Positions 16,363-24,653 of a stretch of 64,000 nucleotides of DNA are shown piece after piece. Origin of the DNA: a virus. Location of the stretch: the IMG/VR virus record IMGVR_UViG_3300002131_000090, positions 62,001 through 126,000 of that record; one strand, written 5' to 3'. Within the stretch, counting starts at the first letter, position 1, and each line of letters starts with the position of its first letter. Under the pieces are notes generated by a model, which ran no database searches, was not told the origin of the DNA, and saw only the letters and a program-made list of their open reading frames with translations. The position numbers and the translations under genes were made by a program.

Positions 16363-17086
16363 GGTCCGAGTCTGACTTTCTGTAAATTACTTCAACCCAG
16401 TCAGTCCTTCCGTTTAGAGGATTTTTACTAATATGTGATATATCATATAGTTCAAAGTTATACGGTATAATAAGTTTTTCAAATTCTAAAAAACTAATAC
16501 GTGTTTCGTATAAATCGTATAAATTTAATTCGCTAACTATTATGTCAGTGTTATTTAAAATGGACGACGCACCTTCTAAAATTAAAAGTTCAGCGCCCTG
16601 TACATCCATTTTTAAAATATCGACCTTTGTAATATTTGAATCTTTTAAACAATTATCAAGCGTATCTACAGCAACCGTTTCAGTAGTATTATTAAAGAAA
16701 TTATGATGTCCTTCTTCGGGGCGATTGACTGCTATTGAATCAGTACTAAGTTTGTTAAGATTAAAAAAACTACTCAACATTATTTGATGATGATTAACAT
16801 TAAACTCACTAGTTCCTTGAAAATTTGATAATGCAATATTATATAATGTTACATCAGTATAGTGTTGTGTATTTTCTTTTAAATAATTAAACGACTGCAA
16901 TACAGGCTCAAAACTATGTATAATTGCCAAAGGCCATAGTGATTTAAAATAGTCAACACTTTGTCCTATATTTGCACCGGCATCAATAATAACAGGATTT
17001 TTAGTATGTACTAAACTTTTTAATAAATTACCTTTATTAAATTTTTCTTTAGAAATTTCACTACGAGTATGTTCCGGAGTATACAT
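16355..17086 (-). CDS. FkbM-family methyltransferase
   Basis: 243 residues. The class I SAM-binding motif is VIIDAGANIGQS (residues 32-43), the acidic end of strand 2 is HSFEPV, and DILKMDVQGAELLILEGA near residue 155 is the hallmark DVxGxE segment of FkbM enzymes. Family members usually O-methylate hydroxyls of sugars or polyketides, so a glycan methyl cap is likely. The start overlaps the upstream 2OG-oxygenase stop as TAATG. The 3' end runs into the tail remnant at 16330-16362, and a short palindrome (16359-16371) spans the stop. First of a block of four genes lying between two radical-SAM tail copies. Confidence 0.88.
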   Translation of the reverse strand: MYTPEHTRSEISKEKFNKGNLLKSLVHTKNPVIIDAGANIGQSVDYFKSLWPLAIIHSFEPVLQSFNYLKENTQHYTDVTLYNIALSNFQGTSEFNVNHHQIMLSSFFNLNKLSTDSIAVNRPEEGHHNFFNNTTETVAVDTLDNCLKDSNITKVDILKMDVQGAELLILEGASSILNNTDIIVSELNLYDLYETRISFLEFEKLIIPYNFELYDISHISKNPLNGRTDWVEVIYRKSDSDRV

Positions 17087-17607
17087 TAATAAAACTCCTT
17101 TTCTGAAAGCATCAACAACAGTGTACGTCTATTTTCTGTACATTCCAAACTATCAAAATCGTGCCACGTATGATCATTTCTAATAAATCCAGAGCCACGG
17201 TTTGGTAACCAATTGGTAGTTTTGACGTATGTAGTTGTGTCTTTTTCTTTAAATAATTGTGTGCCACTGCCTGTGTTAGATATAGCTAATACAAATGTCA
17301 TAACTTTTAATGGATTATCATTGTGTATTTTATTATATGCCCAGCCAGGCTTAATAACATCAAATTCTATAGCAGGATACAAATTTGTTATATCGTCAAT
17401 ACCTGCAATACTAGCAATTTTGTGTATATACGGAACTAATAGATTATACATTTCGGGGAAGTTATTTGAACGAACCTGTATGTTATTACGATCTCCAGTA
17501 ACTGATATATTTTTACTAAATTCATTAACCCGATCAAACGCATCAATATCTAATAAATTAGTAATTGTAAAATGCTTCCACGGATCATTGTAAAATTCTA
17601 TTTTCAT
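17086..17607 (-). CDS. 2OG-Fe(II) oxygenase-like protein
   Basis: 173 residues from the ATG at 17607, which forms a TAATG overlap with the upstream stop; an earlier TTG/GTG-type extension to 17634 is less likely. Iron ligands: His95-x-Asp97 in KIHNDN and distal His149 in TWHDF; Arg160 or 161 in NRRTLLLML is the likely 2OG-carboxylate ligand. A GSGTQLF strand lies between them. This is the compact form of the double-stranded beta-helix oxygenases found in phage and polysaccharide clusters. Next to a second, distinct oxygenase gene (17607-18149) and an FkbM methyltransferase, so hydroxylation followed by O-methylation is plausible (inference). Confidence 0.72.
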   Translation of the reverse strand: MKIEFYNDPWKHFTITNLLDIDAFDRVNEFSKNISVTGDRNNIQVRSNNFPEMYNLLVPYIHKIASIAGIDDITNLYPAIEFDVIKPGWAYNKIHNDNPLKVMTFVLAISNTGSGTQLFKEKDTTTYVKTTNWLPNRGSGFIRNDHTWHDFDSLECTENRRTLLLMLSEKEFY

Positions 17608-18149
17608 TATACTAGTACTTCCTTGTTTTTCCAATTTGAATTTACATAATTCACAATAACACTTGTTCTATCAGATGTTAATGGCGATAATGCATGTATT
17701 TCTGTGCCTGTATTATTAAAAAACCACCCACAGTTAACATGTGTATCAGTGTTAATATTATTAAAATTTGTACTAATATCACTATCACTTAAATAAATTT
17801 GTAATGTAAAAAGTTTAGCTGCATCATCTGTGTGTCCTTCTAGCCAACTTGCTTTGCTGTCTTTACACAATTCGATACGTGTTCTGCACGAACTATAATC
17901 AGTTCCTGTTATATTAGAAAATAACTGCTTTGTTTTGATACTATCAAAATAAGAAGAAAGTTCTTGATAACTACTGTTATTAATTTGATGTGTCCAAATT
18001 CGAGAAATTCTATCAGTTCTCTTACCTGACAATAATGCATACTCGTATTTTTCTGCACACGTAGTTAATTGTAACAGTTTCGCCTTATCAAAAAAATTAA
18101 CAAATTTAAAAATTTTAAATCCAACATCTGCTTCTGTATAATTAAACAT
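17607..18149 (-). CDS. 2OG-Fe(II) oxygenase
   Basis: 180 residues from the ATG at 18149, which overlaps the stop of the upstream gene (ATGTTTAA); a longer start at 18200 would overlap by 59 bases. HxD at His106-Asp108 (GHTDD), distal His152 (EIHAL) and Arg161 (DRTSVIVNYV) give the complete facial triad plus 2OG anchor, spaced as in Rps23/prolyl-hydroxylase-like proteins. FTLQIYLSD is the strand after the first His. Probable product: hydroxylated sugar, lipid or amino-acid side chain. Paired with the neighbouring oxygenase gene, with which it shares little sequence, suggesting different substrates. Confidence 0.75.
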   Translation of the reverse strand: MFNYTEADVGFKIFKFVNFFDKAKLLQLTTCAEKYEYALLSGKRTDRISRIWTHQINNSSYQELSSYFDSIKTKQLFSNITGTDYSSCRTRIELCKDSKASWLEGHTDDAAKLFTLQIYLSDSDISTNFNNINTDTHVNCGWFFNNTGTEIHALSPLTSDRTSVIVNYVNSNWKNKEVLV

Positions 18150-18846
18150 CAAACATCCATTTCGTTTTTCTTTTATATAATACGCAACTGTCATTAACAT
18201 ACACTGCTTTATTTTTTAATTCAAATTTAACTATAGGATCAAGTTCAAGAGGTAATGCCCACGAATTATTCTTAATGTTTATACACTCTTTATACACAAT
18301 TTCCTGTTCCGCAGCGTTTCTGATACTTCGAGGATGAGTAATTGCAGTACTTGATAGAAAATAAAGATCGTTGCAATTAAACTCTGCAGTTGATATATCA
18401 TTGAAAGATACATCATTAAAATCGGATATTACAGTGTTACTGTAATCAGTAATTATTACGTCTACCTTATCAGTATATTGCCCAAGAAAGGACAATCTAG
18501 TTTGTCCTGGGTGTAATGCAACTTTTTTATTCTTAAAGTAGTGAATATTTAAAGGATGCAGTAGTTTACATCCTTTTTTTAGATCATCTAATATTCGAAA
18601 AAATGAATATAATTTAACTATACTGTCAGTATCAATTGTAGCATTATTACTATAAACTAACGTACTATGTTTAAATACAGAATGTATATCACCAGCTATT
18701 TTCTTTTGAATATTTCTTTTTAAAAAAATATTATTAGTGTCTTCTAACGTTAATTTAGCAATATATGTATTTGTATTATGCATACTATCAAACTCGTTAG
18801 TTAGATTTACGAAATGCAAATAATCATTTAATTTAATTATGCTCAT
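18142..18846 (-). CDS. Uncharacterised protein
   Basis: 234 residues; not recognised. It contains a segment LLHPLNIHYFKNKKVALHPG followed by TRLSFLG and VDVIITDYS, which looks like two alternating strand-helix units and could belong to a nucleotide- or sugar-handling fold, and a histidine/proline pair (HPL, HPG) that is the most conspicuous feature. No signal peptide, no membrane helix, no metal-binding cysteines. The start overlaps the SPASM radical-SAM stop as ATGA and the stop overlaps the oxygenase start. Part of the four-gene block lying between the two radical-SAM tail copies. Confidence 0.7.
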   Translation of the reverse strand: MSIIKLNDYLHFVNLTNEFDSMHNTNTYIAKLTLEDTNNIFLKRNIQKKIAGDIHSVFKHSTLVYSNNATIDTDSIVKLYSFFRILDDLKKGCKLLHPLNIHYFKNKKVALHPGQTRLSFLGQYTDKVDVIITDYSNTVISDFNDVSFNDISTAEFNCNDLYFLSSTAITHPRSIRNAAEQEIVYKECINIKNNSWALPLELDPIVKFELKNKAVYVNDSCVLYKRKTKWMFDV

Positions 18847-19910
18847 TTAAATTGTTCCCCAAATGGATCAAATTCGGCGCCGCATTTCATTGAGCATACT
18901 TTTAATTTGCCAGAGGCACAACTTGGTTTACTCCAGCTATCTTGTATTCTATCAAATATACCAGTAGCAAATACTGACTCTAATCCGTTACGTGCATCTA
19001 ACACACTTTTATTAGGAATAAAATCCCATATCTGTTCTACTTTAGGATCTTTATGCCACCATTTATACATACGGCCCGCAGTCCAACAACACGGTAATGC
19101 CAGACCTTCTGCTGTAATAAACAAACTGTTGTCTTTTTTAACTTTACAAATAATAGGTGCAGCATCATAGTATGCATCCATACTTCCGTATTTGTTAATA
19201 ATAACGTCTTGTTTTTTAAGTGCAGCATTTTGATATTTTTCATCTGGCTTTTTAAGTTCTGTTGTTTCGTTGCCTTTACGATCAACTGCTTGATGCTTGT
19301 CTTTAGGCTCTACCTTTGATGTAACAAATCTACCAGTTTTTTTAGCAACAAATTTTTCAAATCCCCATTTACTAGCAAGTGCTTCTGCTTCTTCTACTTG
19401 ATGTTGATTGTGTTCAAATATTAAAAAGTCCCAACGTGCTCTGCCGCCTGCTTTAATAAACGCTTTTATGTTGCGCTCTACATTAGTCCAACTAACGCCT
19501 TGACGATATATATGATTGGTGTCTTTTAATCCGTCAACACTAAAAATAACTGCTCCATTGCTGCCGATAGTTTTAGCAAGTGCATGCCACCATATTGTGT
19601 TTTTAGCACCAGCATTAGTGTTCATGCTTAACCACATTTTAGGATTGTGATCTCTAAAATATGTAAAGATTTCTAAAGTATCTCGTGCAATAATAGGATC
19701 GCCTAAGTTTCCGCACATATACATAGTATCTAACTGTGAAATAAATTCTGGCAGGAATATCTTTTTACAATCTTCAATAGTAAGTTCATCTAAATTAATG
19801 TGCGGATTGACACCTTTACCGTTCATATTACGATCACACATAGGACAACTAGCTTGACAGTTTTGCGTAACTTCTAAGTGTATACTTCTAATATCTTCGT
19901 ACTTATACAT
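18843..19910 (-). CDS. Radical-SAM/SPASM protein
   Basis: 355 residues with the radical-SAM triad at the very N-terminus (VTQNCQASCPMC: Cys18, 22, 25), a glycine-rich CGNLGDP in place of GGEP, FSVDGL, and a C-terminal SPASM-like cysteine set (IICK, LPCCW, SCASGKLKVCSMKC). This is the classic layout of peptide- or small-molecule-modifying SPASM enzymes and differs from the twitch-first family that dominates the island. It overlaps the 19903-20172 gene by 8 bases; that small product lies immediately upstream as RiPP precursors often do, but has no clear core. The last ten codons recur at 16330-16362. Confidence 0.88.
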   Translation of the reverse strand: MYKYEDIRSIHLEVTQNCQASCPMCDRNMNGKGVNPHINLDELTIEDCKKIFLPEFISQLDTMYMCGNLGDPIIARDTLEIFTYFRDHNPKMWLSMNTNAGAKNTIWWHALAKTIGSNGAVIFSVDGLKDTNHIYRQGVSWTNVERNIKAFIKAGGRARWDFLIFEHNQHQVEEAEALASKWGFEKFVAKKTGRFVTSKVEPKDKHQAVDRKGNETTELKKPDEKYQNAALKKQDVIINKYGSMDAYYDAAPIICKVKKDNSLFITAEGLALPCCWTAGRMYKWWHKDPKVEQIWDFIPNKSVLDARNGLESVFATGIFDRIQDSWSKPSCASGKLKVCSMKCGAEFDPFGEQFK

Positions 19911-20172
19911 CCATTACCAACTTTATATCTTTGCCAGGGCCGCCAACACTTGGCAGGAAAAAGTATTCTGCCATATACCACTTGATTACTGCACGATACC
20001 ATTTTTGACTGTCGTGATGTGCTTGTTTATTAAACTGGTGTATATTATTATTAGTGGTCTGCATTGTAGCAAGTGCTCTTGCACTTTCAAGTTGCAATCT
20101 TCTAACTGAAAACTGATCTAACAATACTTCAATACTTTCGTCTCTAAGACGATCACTGTTATTTAAATCCAA
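19903..20172 (-). CDS. Small helical protein upstream of SPASM enzyme
   Basis: 89 residues if started at the TTG at 20172; no ATG start is available nearer than Met37. The sequence is mostly helical (ESIEVLLDQFSVRRLQLESARAL) and ends FLPSVGGPGKDIKLVMDV. Not recognised. It directly precedes and overlaps a SPASM radical-SAM gene, so a precursor-peptide or partner-protein role is conceivable but unsupported; the length and helical look also fit an ordinary small phage protein. Its presumed start lies inside the duplicated methyltransferase tail (20163-20253). Confidence 0.5.
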   Translation of the reverse strand: MDLNNSDRLRDESIEVLLDQFSVRRLQLESARALATMQTTNNNIHQFNKQAHHDSQKWYRAVIKWYMAEYFFLPSVGGPGKDIKLVMDV

Positions 20173-20266
20173 TTCTCATAAACCTTGTGTACTTTTCTAG
20201 TTCTAGACTTCCTTTATATAATACATTAGTTAGAGGAGTTTGTCTACTAAAATCTTCAAGATTCAT
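20159..20266 (-). pseudogene. 35-codon copy of methyltransferase C-terminus (tail copy 2)
   Basis: An ATG-started 35-codon frame reads FSRQTPLTNVLYKGSLELEK and then ends YTRFMRIGFK; over 34 residues 29 match the C-terminus of the methyltransferase encoded at 20958-21803. It begins with an ATGA overlap on the sulfotransferase stop, so it may be translated, but it lacks the SAM-binding domain and is best read as a 3' remnant. No Shine-Dalgarno. The DNA match (8 mismatches in 91 bases) shows the duplication is fairly recent. Confidence 0.75.
20163..20253. repeat. Direct repeat, copy A (flanks sulfotransferase gene)
   Basis: 91 bases that match 20962-21052 with 8 mismatches in the same orientation. 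The two copies lie on either side of the sulfotransferase gene (20263-20961). Recombination between them would delete that gene while leaving an intact methyltransferase 3' end. Confidence 0.85.
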
Positions 20267-20961
20267 TTTAGTTTTATACGACCGTTATTATTATTTAAAT
20301 ACGGGTGTGACAATACAGTTAACATTTTTTCACCCCCTATCTGCCTAAGTCTGTTATAATTAATTAAAATGCTATCTTTTGGCTGAGATTTTTTTATATT
20401 ATTTTTTTTAAATGTCATTGATTGAGTATTAGATAATTTTAAATTCTTATAATCTTTATCATAGTCAAATTTTAAATCTTCGTAATAAACAATTTCATTT
20501 AACAATTTATTTTTGTGATTCCATTCAGCAAGATCTATAATACTTTGGTATCGACTTTCTAATGTAGATAAAAAATAAGTTTCATCTATAACAAATTTTT
20601 CTAAATAAGGAGTATCCGATGCTTGCCATAAATTAGTTTTTTCTGCAATTAGATTACTTATAGTTGATTCAACTAAATCTTGTCTTAATATAGATATTAT
20701 ATACCAATTGTTATTTAAAAACGCAGTTTTGTCAGCATCCGATAATCTTTTGTTGATGTTAGAAAAATGGTCTTTACACACGTTATTAGGAGTTCTTTTA
20801 ATTGTTTTAATAATACGTTTTATATATTTTTGAGAATAGCTTTCCATATGTTCGTAATTAAACGGCTCGGGGTATTTTTTAAATTTTATATTAGAATTTA
20901 CAAACATATTTAGTAAATATGTGCTACCTGTTCTAGACTGAGAAACAATTAAAATATTCAC
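20263..20961 (-). CDS. PAPS-dependent sulfotransferase-like protein
   Basis: 232 residues. The 5'-phosphosulfate loop is at the N-terminus (SQSRTGSTYLLNMF, residues 7-20) and the 3'-phosphate segment is ILRQDLVESTISNLI near residue 90, the two diagnostic motifs of the sulfotransferase fold. Family members move sulfate from PAPS to a hydroxyl or amine of carbohydrates or small molecules, so this could sulfate the polymer assembled by the glycosyltransferases. It starts with GTG in a GTGA overlap with the methyltransferase stop. The gene is bracketed by ~91-bp direct repeats made of the methyltransferase 3' end, the clearest sign of recent acquisition in the window. Confidence 0.85.
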   Translation of the reverse strand: MNILIVSQSRTGSTYLLNMFVNSNIKFKKYPEPFNYEHMESYSQKYIKRIIKTIKRTPNNVCKDHFSNINKRLSDADKTAFLNNNWYIISILRQDLVESTISNLIAEKTNLWQASDTPYLEKFVIDETYFLSTLESRYQSIIDLAEWNHKNKLLNEIVYYEDLKFDYDKDYKNLKLSNTQSMTFKKNNIKKSQPKDSILINYNRLRQIGGEKMLTVLSHPYLNNNNGRIKLK

Positions 20962-21803
20962 TTAAATCCGATCCTCATAAATCTTGTATACTTCTCTAGT
21001 TCTAGACTTCCTTCATATAATACATTATTTAGAGGAGTTTGTCTACTGAAATTGTTAAGATCTGCACTGCAATTTACGTGTTCGTTAACTTCAAAGTAGT
21101 TATTACTTTGCAATACTATTAGTACGTTATAAGGAAGTTTGTCATACCATTCTGCAAAATTTGGAATGTGTTCACAACTTGTATTAATAATAGTATTAGG
21201 CTTGTCTGTTATCGGATAACTCATTCTGTTGTTAGCATTACTCCAATATTGCCAAGTATGTTCATTATAGTCTATATCCATAATGTCTTGAGTTAATGAT
21301 TTAAAACGCCATTGATCAGTAAACCACGGAGCATTAAATACTTCTGCAATATTAACACAAGTAGGATCAATATCAAAACTTCTAATTTTATCTATTCTAA
21401 GATTTTTTTCAAATAACATTGTAGCAAGTGTAGCATACCATCCTGCACAAAGAAATACTGTTCCTAAATAAGGATTAATTCTTTTAAGTTCTTTAACTAG
21501 CCATAGTTTACTTTGTAGCTGTCCTCTACTAAAACAGTCATTCCATATTTCTGTTTTATTTACAAAAAAGTTTTTAAATGCTGCGGTAAATTGTGTATCA
21601 ACATAGCGATCTAACATAGGCCATAGTTTCCAAGTATTATCTTCCATAATCAATTTGCGAAGATCATCTTTATTTTCATCTGTAATTATTCTAAAGATAC
21701 TATGTAAATCGTGATCAATATATGCTCTACGCAAATCAGTTAACTTACTATTAGTTGGATATAATAACTCAAATCTATCCAATAGTTCAAATGTTTGAAG
21801 CAT
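20958..21803 (-). CDS. Class I SAM methyltransferase-like protein
   Basis: 281 residues. GTVFLCAGWYATLATMLF (around residue 115) resembles motif I of Rossmann-type methyltransferases, with FDIDP at the end of strand 2 as the ribose-binding acidic residue; PNTIINTSCEHIP follows as strand 4 and VLIVLQSNNYF as strand 5. About 90 N-terminal helical residues are of unknown role. The C-terminus (FSRQTPLNNVLYEGSLELEK and ten further residues) is duplicated 800 bases downstream. The start overlaps the upstream glycosyltransferase-like gene by 17 bases. Substrate unknown; a small molecule or sugar is likely given the neighbours. Confidence 0.78.
   Translation of the reverse strand: MLQTFELLDRFELLYPTNSKLTDLRRAYIDHDLHSIFRIITDENKDDLRKLIMEDNTWKLWPMLDRYVDTQFTAAFKNFFVNKTEIWNDCFSRGQLQSKLWLVKELKRINPYLGTVFLCAGWYATLATMLFEKNLRIDKIRSFDIDPTCVNIAEVFNAPWFTDQWRFKSLTQDIMDIDYNEHTWQYWSNANNRMSYPITDKPNTIINTSCEHIPNFAEWYDKLPYNVLIVLQSNNYFEVNEHVNCSADLNNFSRQTPLNNVLYEGSLELEKYTRFMRIGFK
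20962..21052. repeat. Direct repeat, copy B (native methyltransferase 3' end)
   Basis: The coding 3' end of the 20958-21803 methyltransferase gene; partner of 20163-20253 (8 mismatches in 91 bases, same orientation). Confidence 0.85.
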
Positions 21804-23130
21804 AAAACTGTTCCTTTAACCAATCAAAATCATTTATTAATCGTAATGCGTCTGTATTGCCTTTATTAGATTCACCGTATTTTCTGCCAAAATTAGCACC
21901 ACTAATCGCTAAATCGCCAAACGTTCTGTCATTACCTAACGTACACCACGTGTTAAGTCTAATATAAGTTTCCTCTTGTTTTTGTCTATCAATAATATTA
22001 CTGCTTAACTTGACACACTCTCTAAAAGCACTCTTCCACGTATTAAATGGGTCTGTATTAAATGCTGTGATATTAGATACAACATCTACAGTTCTAAATC
22101 GGTTGCTTATGCTAGTTGTCATATCAGGTTTGGTAATATCCATGTTGATTGTTAAATCACGTGGAAATAATTTTATACCACCATATCCATAAACAAGATC
22201 ATTTATTGGATTTTGACTTCTCCATACATGAACAATGTCTTTTTCCCAACGGTGGACCTTGAAATCAAAATCAAAATCATCTACTATTTCGGCATCACCG
22301 TCAACAATCCAAAACATGTCAGTATCACACAACTTTGCAGCAGCAATATGTGCCTGATGTATACCCTTTACTCCATGTACTCGTTTGGCATCTGGTCTTT
22401 TTTCTAAAAGTCTATTATAGTTAACGTCTGCATTAGGTTCTTGATAACTGATAAACACTACATCATAAGGCTTAGGAATACTTCCTATAACATTAATTTC
22501 TTTTCTATTTACAAGATGCTTAAACTCTATTTCTTTTTGTGTCACAGGTTTGTGCTTACTTAATAACCAAAGTCCGTTGTAAAGATCCTCGTCATCTTCT
22601 CTATGTATAAATGCGTGATTTTCATTTCTGTCATAGTTATCGTGATGCGATATATAAAACTGTTCAAAGATTTCTTGACTGACTAGGACATTTTTACTTG
22701 CAGTCCAAAACATTTCAGTAGTAGTATTTTCTAACGCATCTAGATAGTCTTTATACGAATCAACTAGAAATAAGTCAAATGTCTTTGGAGTACTAGCAAG
22801 TATGTCTACTTGTTTCTTTTTTACAAAAAATCTATGATTTATTTCGTTGTCTGTTATTATTGCATGTTTAGGTACTAAACAAACACCGTCATACGAATCT
22901 TTATTTAAAAATATATGTATGTATTCTTTACTCCAGTCATCTGGAATATAATCAAAATCAAAAGATTGTAAAACTACAATGTCATCCCACACTGCCCAAA
23001 AGAAATCAGTTAGACAAACTTTTTGTGCTTGTCTAAATGTTTTTGCATGTTTAGAGATAGGGTAGCGTTTTTTAAATTCTTTGTAATTTGTATCTAAAGG
23101 ATTTGCAGAAATAAAAATAATATCATACAT
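21787..23130 (-). CDS. Triplicated GT-A-like glycosyltransferase
   Basis: 447 residues made of three related units, about 1-110, 117-215 and 221-447. Each has a T(D/E)xFW landmark (41-45, 138-142, 270-274) and the first two end in a K-H-x-x-x-T-x-x-E segment. Only the third has a canonical metal-binding DxD (VDGDAEI, DGD 277-279) and the full FISYQEPNAD start; it is homologous to the single-unit protein encoded at 33618-34541 (LSYDEPNAE, VDGDNI). The first two units have DD and SK where DGD is expected and are probably non-catalytic, for example acceptor-binding or structural. Follows a twitch radical-SAM gene, as in the second occurrence of this pair. Confidence 0.75.
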   Translation of the reverse strand: MYDIIFISANPLDTNYKEFKKRYPISKHAKTFRQAQKVCLTDFFWAVWDDIVVLQSFDFDYIPDDWSKEYIHIFLNKDSYDGVCLVPKHAIITDNEINHRFFVKKKQVDILASTPKTFDLFLVDSYKDYLDALENTTTEMFWTASKNVLVSQEIFEQFYISHHDNYDRNENHAFIHREDDEDLYNGLWLLSKHKPVTQKEIEFKHLVNRKEINVIGSIPKPYDVVFISYQEPNADVNYNRLLEKRPDAKRVHGVKGIHQAHIAAAKLCDTDMFWIVDGDAEIVDDFDFDFKVHRWEKDIVHVWRSQNPINDLVYGYGGIKLFPRDLTINMDITKPDMTTSISNRFRTVDVVSNITAFNTDPFNTWKSAFRECVKLSSNIIDRQKQEETYIRLNTWCTLGNDRTFGDLAISGANFGRKYGESNKGNTDALRLINDFDWLKEQFYASNI

Positions 23131-23132
23131 AA

Positions 23133-24653
23133 TTATTTTCCAATGCTTTTATATACATTGTACAACTCAGGAAACGTATTTCTAAAAGATGTGTTTCTTC
23201 TAAAATCGTGTTGATCTAAATACTTTACAAAATTCAATTCGTTTGTCTTTACTTCTTCGGTTGAGATAGTACTTCTATCTAAGAATATTTTTAAATTGCG
23301 TTCTGCTTTTTCAATTTCAAAATCATAAAATCCAACAAAATTATCAGTGTCAATATTTTCTTTCATAAAGTCTATTGCGCTCTGAATGTACGTAGCATAC
23401 TCAACAGGCAGCACATGTATATTTTGCCACTCTGGTTTACGCATAATTGGAATATCAAACCATATGCGCTGACGAGGATGTATCTCATAATCGGGATGAG
23501 TATTGTAAGGATCTACAATAGGAATATGTTTTATACCTTGGTTTGATCTGCTGTATTGATTTCTAAGATTTAAAATATTTTGTAGATATTCTTTAAACTT
23601 TGGTATGCTTAATGCATTAAATGTATTAATAAATGTTACAGTTGTATTTGCAGTTTCATCTAGCACTCTTTGTACATTCTTTTGCATAAGATTGTAATTC
23701 AATCCTGTACGTATGTATTCTGCTTGTTCTCCAACACTGTCTACACTTACAAACAACGCAAAATTCTTTAATGCCATGTTTACATACCAGTTGTTTCCAG
23801 ACCCAGGATTAAATCGTTTCTTATCTTCCCATATCTGAATTTGTTCTAGTTTTTTAAGTTTTTCTATAAACTTATCCATAAGTTCCTCACGCGGAGGACA
23901 CATATTTGTAGTAACACTAAGTTCTAACCAAGTGTTTGGATTTTCGTAAATGTAATCTAATACTTTAAATGTGTTTACATCCATCAACGGTTCGCCGCCG
24001 GTAATTCTAAACACTTCTAATTTTGTGTACAAAGTAGGCCACCAACGCCAGAACGCATCAAGATAAGGATTGTCACTTTGTTTAGTTTTTAAAGGCATTA
24101 ACCCTTGTGCTTCTAATGCAGCAATATTGTTATGTCCGATTGTATTTCCGTATGTATCAAGAATCTTAAAATCGCCATATTGCTTTATTTCATCTTCCCA
24201 AGCTGTACTAAGATGAGGACTGCAATACATACATTTTAAATTACACGCTTGGTTAAAGTTGACTTCCATGTATCGAGGAATGATATTTCCTGTATCAAGT
24301 GCATCAATAATATCGCCGCGACTGTTTTGCGCCCAGTATTCTCCAGATCTATAAATTCTATCACTACGATTTTTGTTATCTTCAATCTTCCAACAATAAC
24401 TGCAACCGTCTGGTCTTACACCAGCAAGCATTTGTTTTCTTTCTGCTTTCTTTTGCTGTGTATTATGCAATGCACTTGGGTTTGTTTTAATTTCTGCTAA
24501 GTCTACTTTGTGCAACGGCGGATGATAACAACTATGTGTCATTCCATTAGTTAAGTGCATTGACACTTGACTCCATTTAGCATAACACATAGTTGGACTA
24601 ATTCTTTTTAATTGAGTTTCTGCAATATCTGCAGAATTTTTATAAATGCTCAC
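23133..24653 (-). CDS. Twitch-type radical-SAM protein, HSCYHP subgroup
   Basis: 506 residues, GTG start at 24653 immediately after the upstream stop. Twitch cysteines at 23 (TMCYAKW), 42 (HSCYHP), 84 and 87 (CSYC); radical-SAM Cys137, 141, 144 in QACNLKCMYC; TGGEP follows; SVDSVGEQAEYIRTG in the barrel. It shares the unusual HSCYHP-DLAEIKxNPSALHNT signature and identical N-terminal Cys spacing with the 32257-33621 protein, separating these two from the CC-type paralogues. The SALHNT segment replaces the region that varies in the others. Directly upstream of a GT-A-like gene; its paralogue sits next to the homologous GT-A gene, so the pairing is probably functional. Confidence 0.88.
   Translation of the reverse strand: MSIYKNSADIAETQLKRISPTMCYAKWSQVSMHLTNGMTHSCYHPPLHKVDLAEIKTNPSALHNTQQKKAERKQMLAGVRPDGCSYCWKIEDNKNRSDRIYRSGEYWAQNSRGDIIDALDTGNIIPRYMEVNFNQACNLKCMYCSPHLSTAWEDEIKQYGDFKILDTYGNTIGHNNIAALEAQGLMPLKTKQSDNPYLDAFWRWWPTLYTKLEVFRITGGEPLMDVNTFKVLDYIYENPNTWLELSVTTNMCPPREELMDKFIEKLKKLEQIQIWEDKKRFNPGSGNNWYVNMALKNFALFVSVDSVGEQAEYIRTGLNYNLMQKNVQRVLDETANTTVTFINTFNALSIPKFKEYLQNILNLRNQYSRSNQGIKHIPIVDPYNTHPDYEIHPRQRIWFDIPIMRKPEWQNIHVLPVEYATYIQSAIDFMKENIDTDNFVGFYDFEIEKAERNLKIFLDRSTISTEEVKTNELNFVKYLDQHDFRRNTSFRNTFPELYNVYKSIGK

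Noticed and set aside
16359-16371. Palindrome ACTCGGTCCGAGT at the FkbM stop as a terminator
   Set aside because: Five-bp stem with 3-base loop and no T-run; it also lies in the tail remnant.
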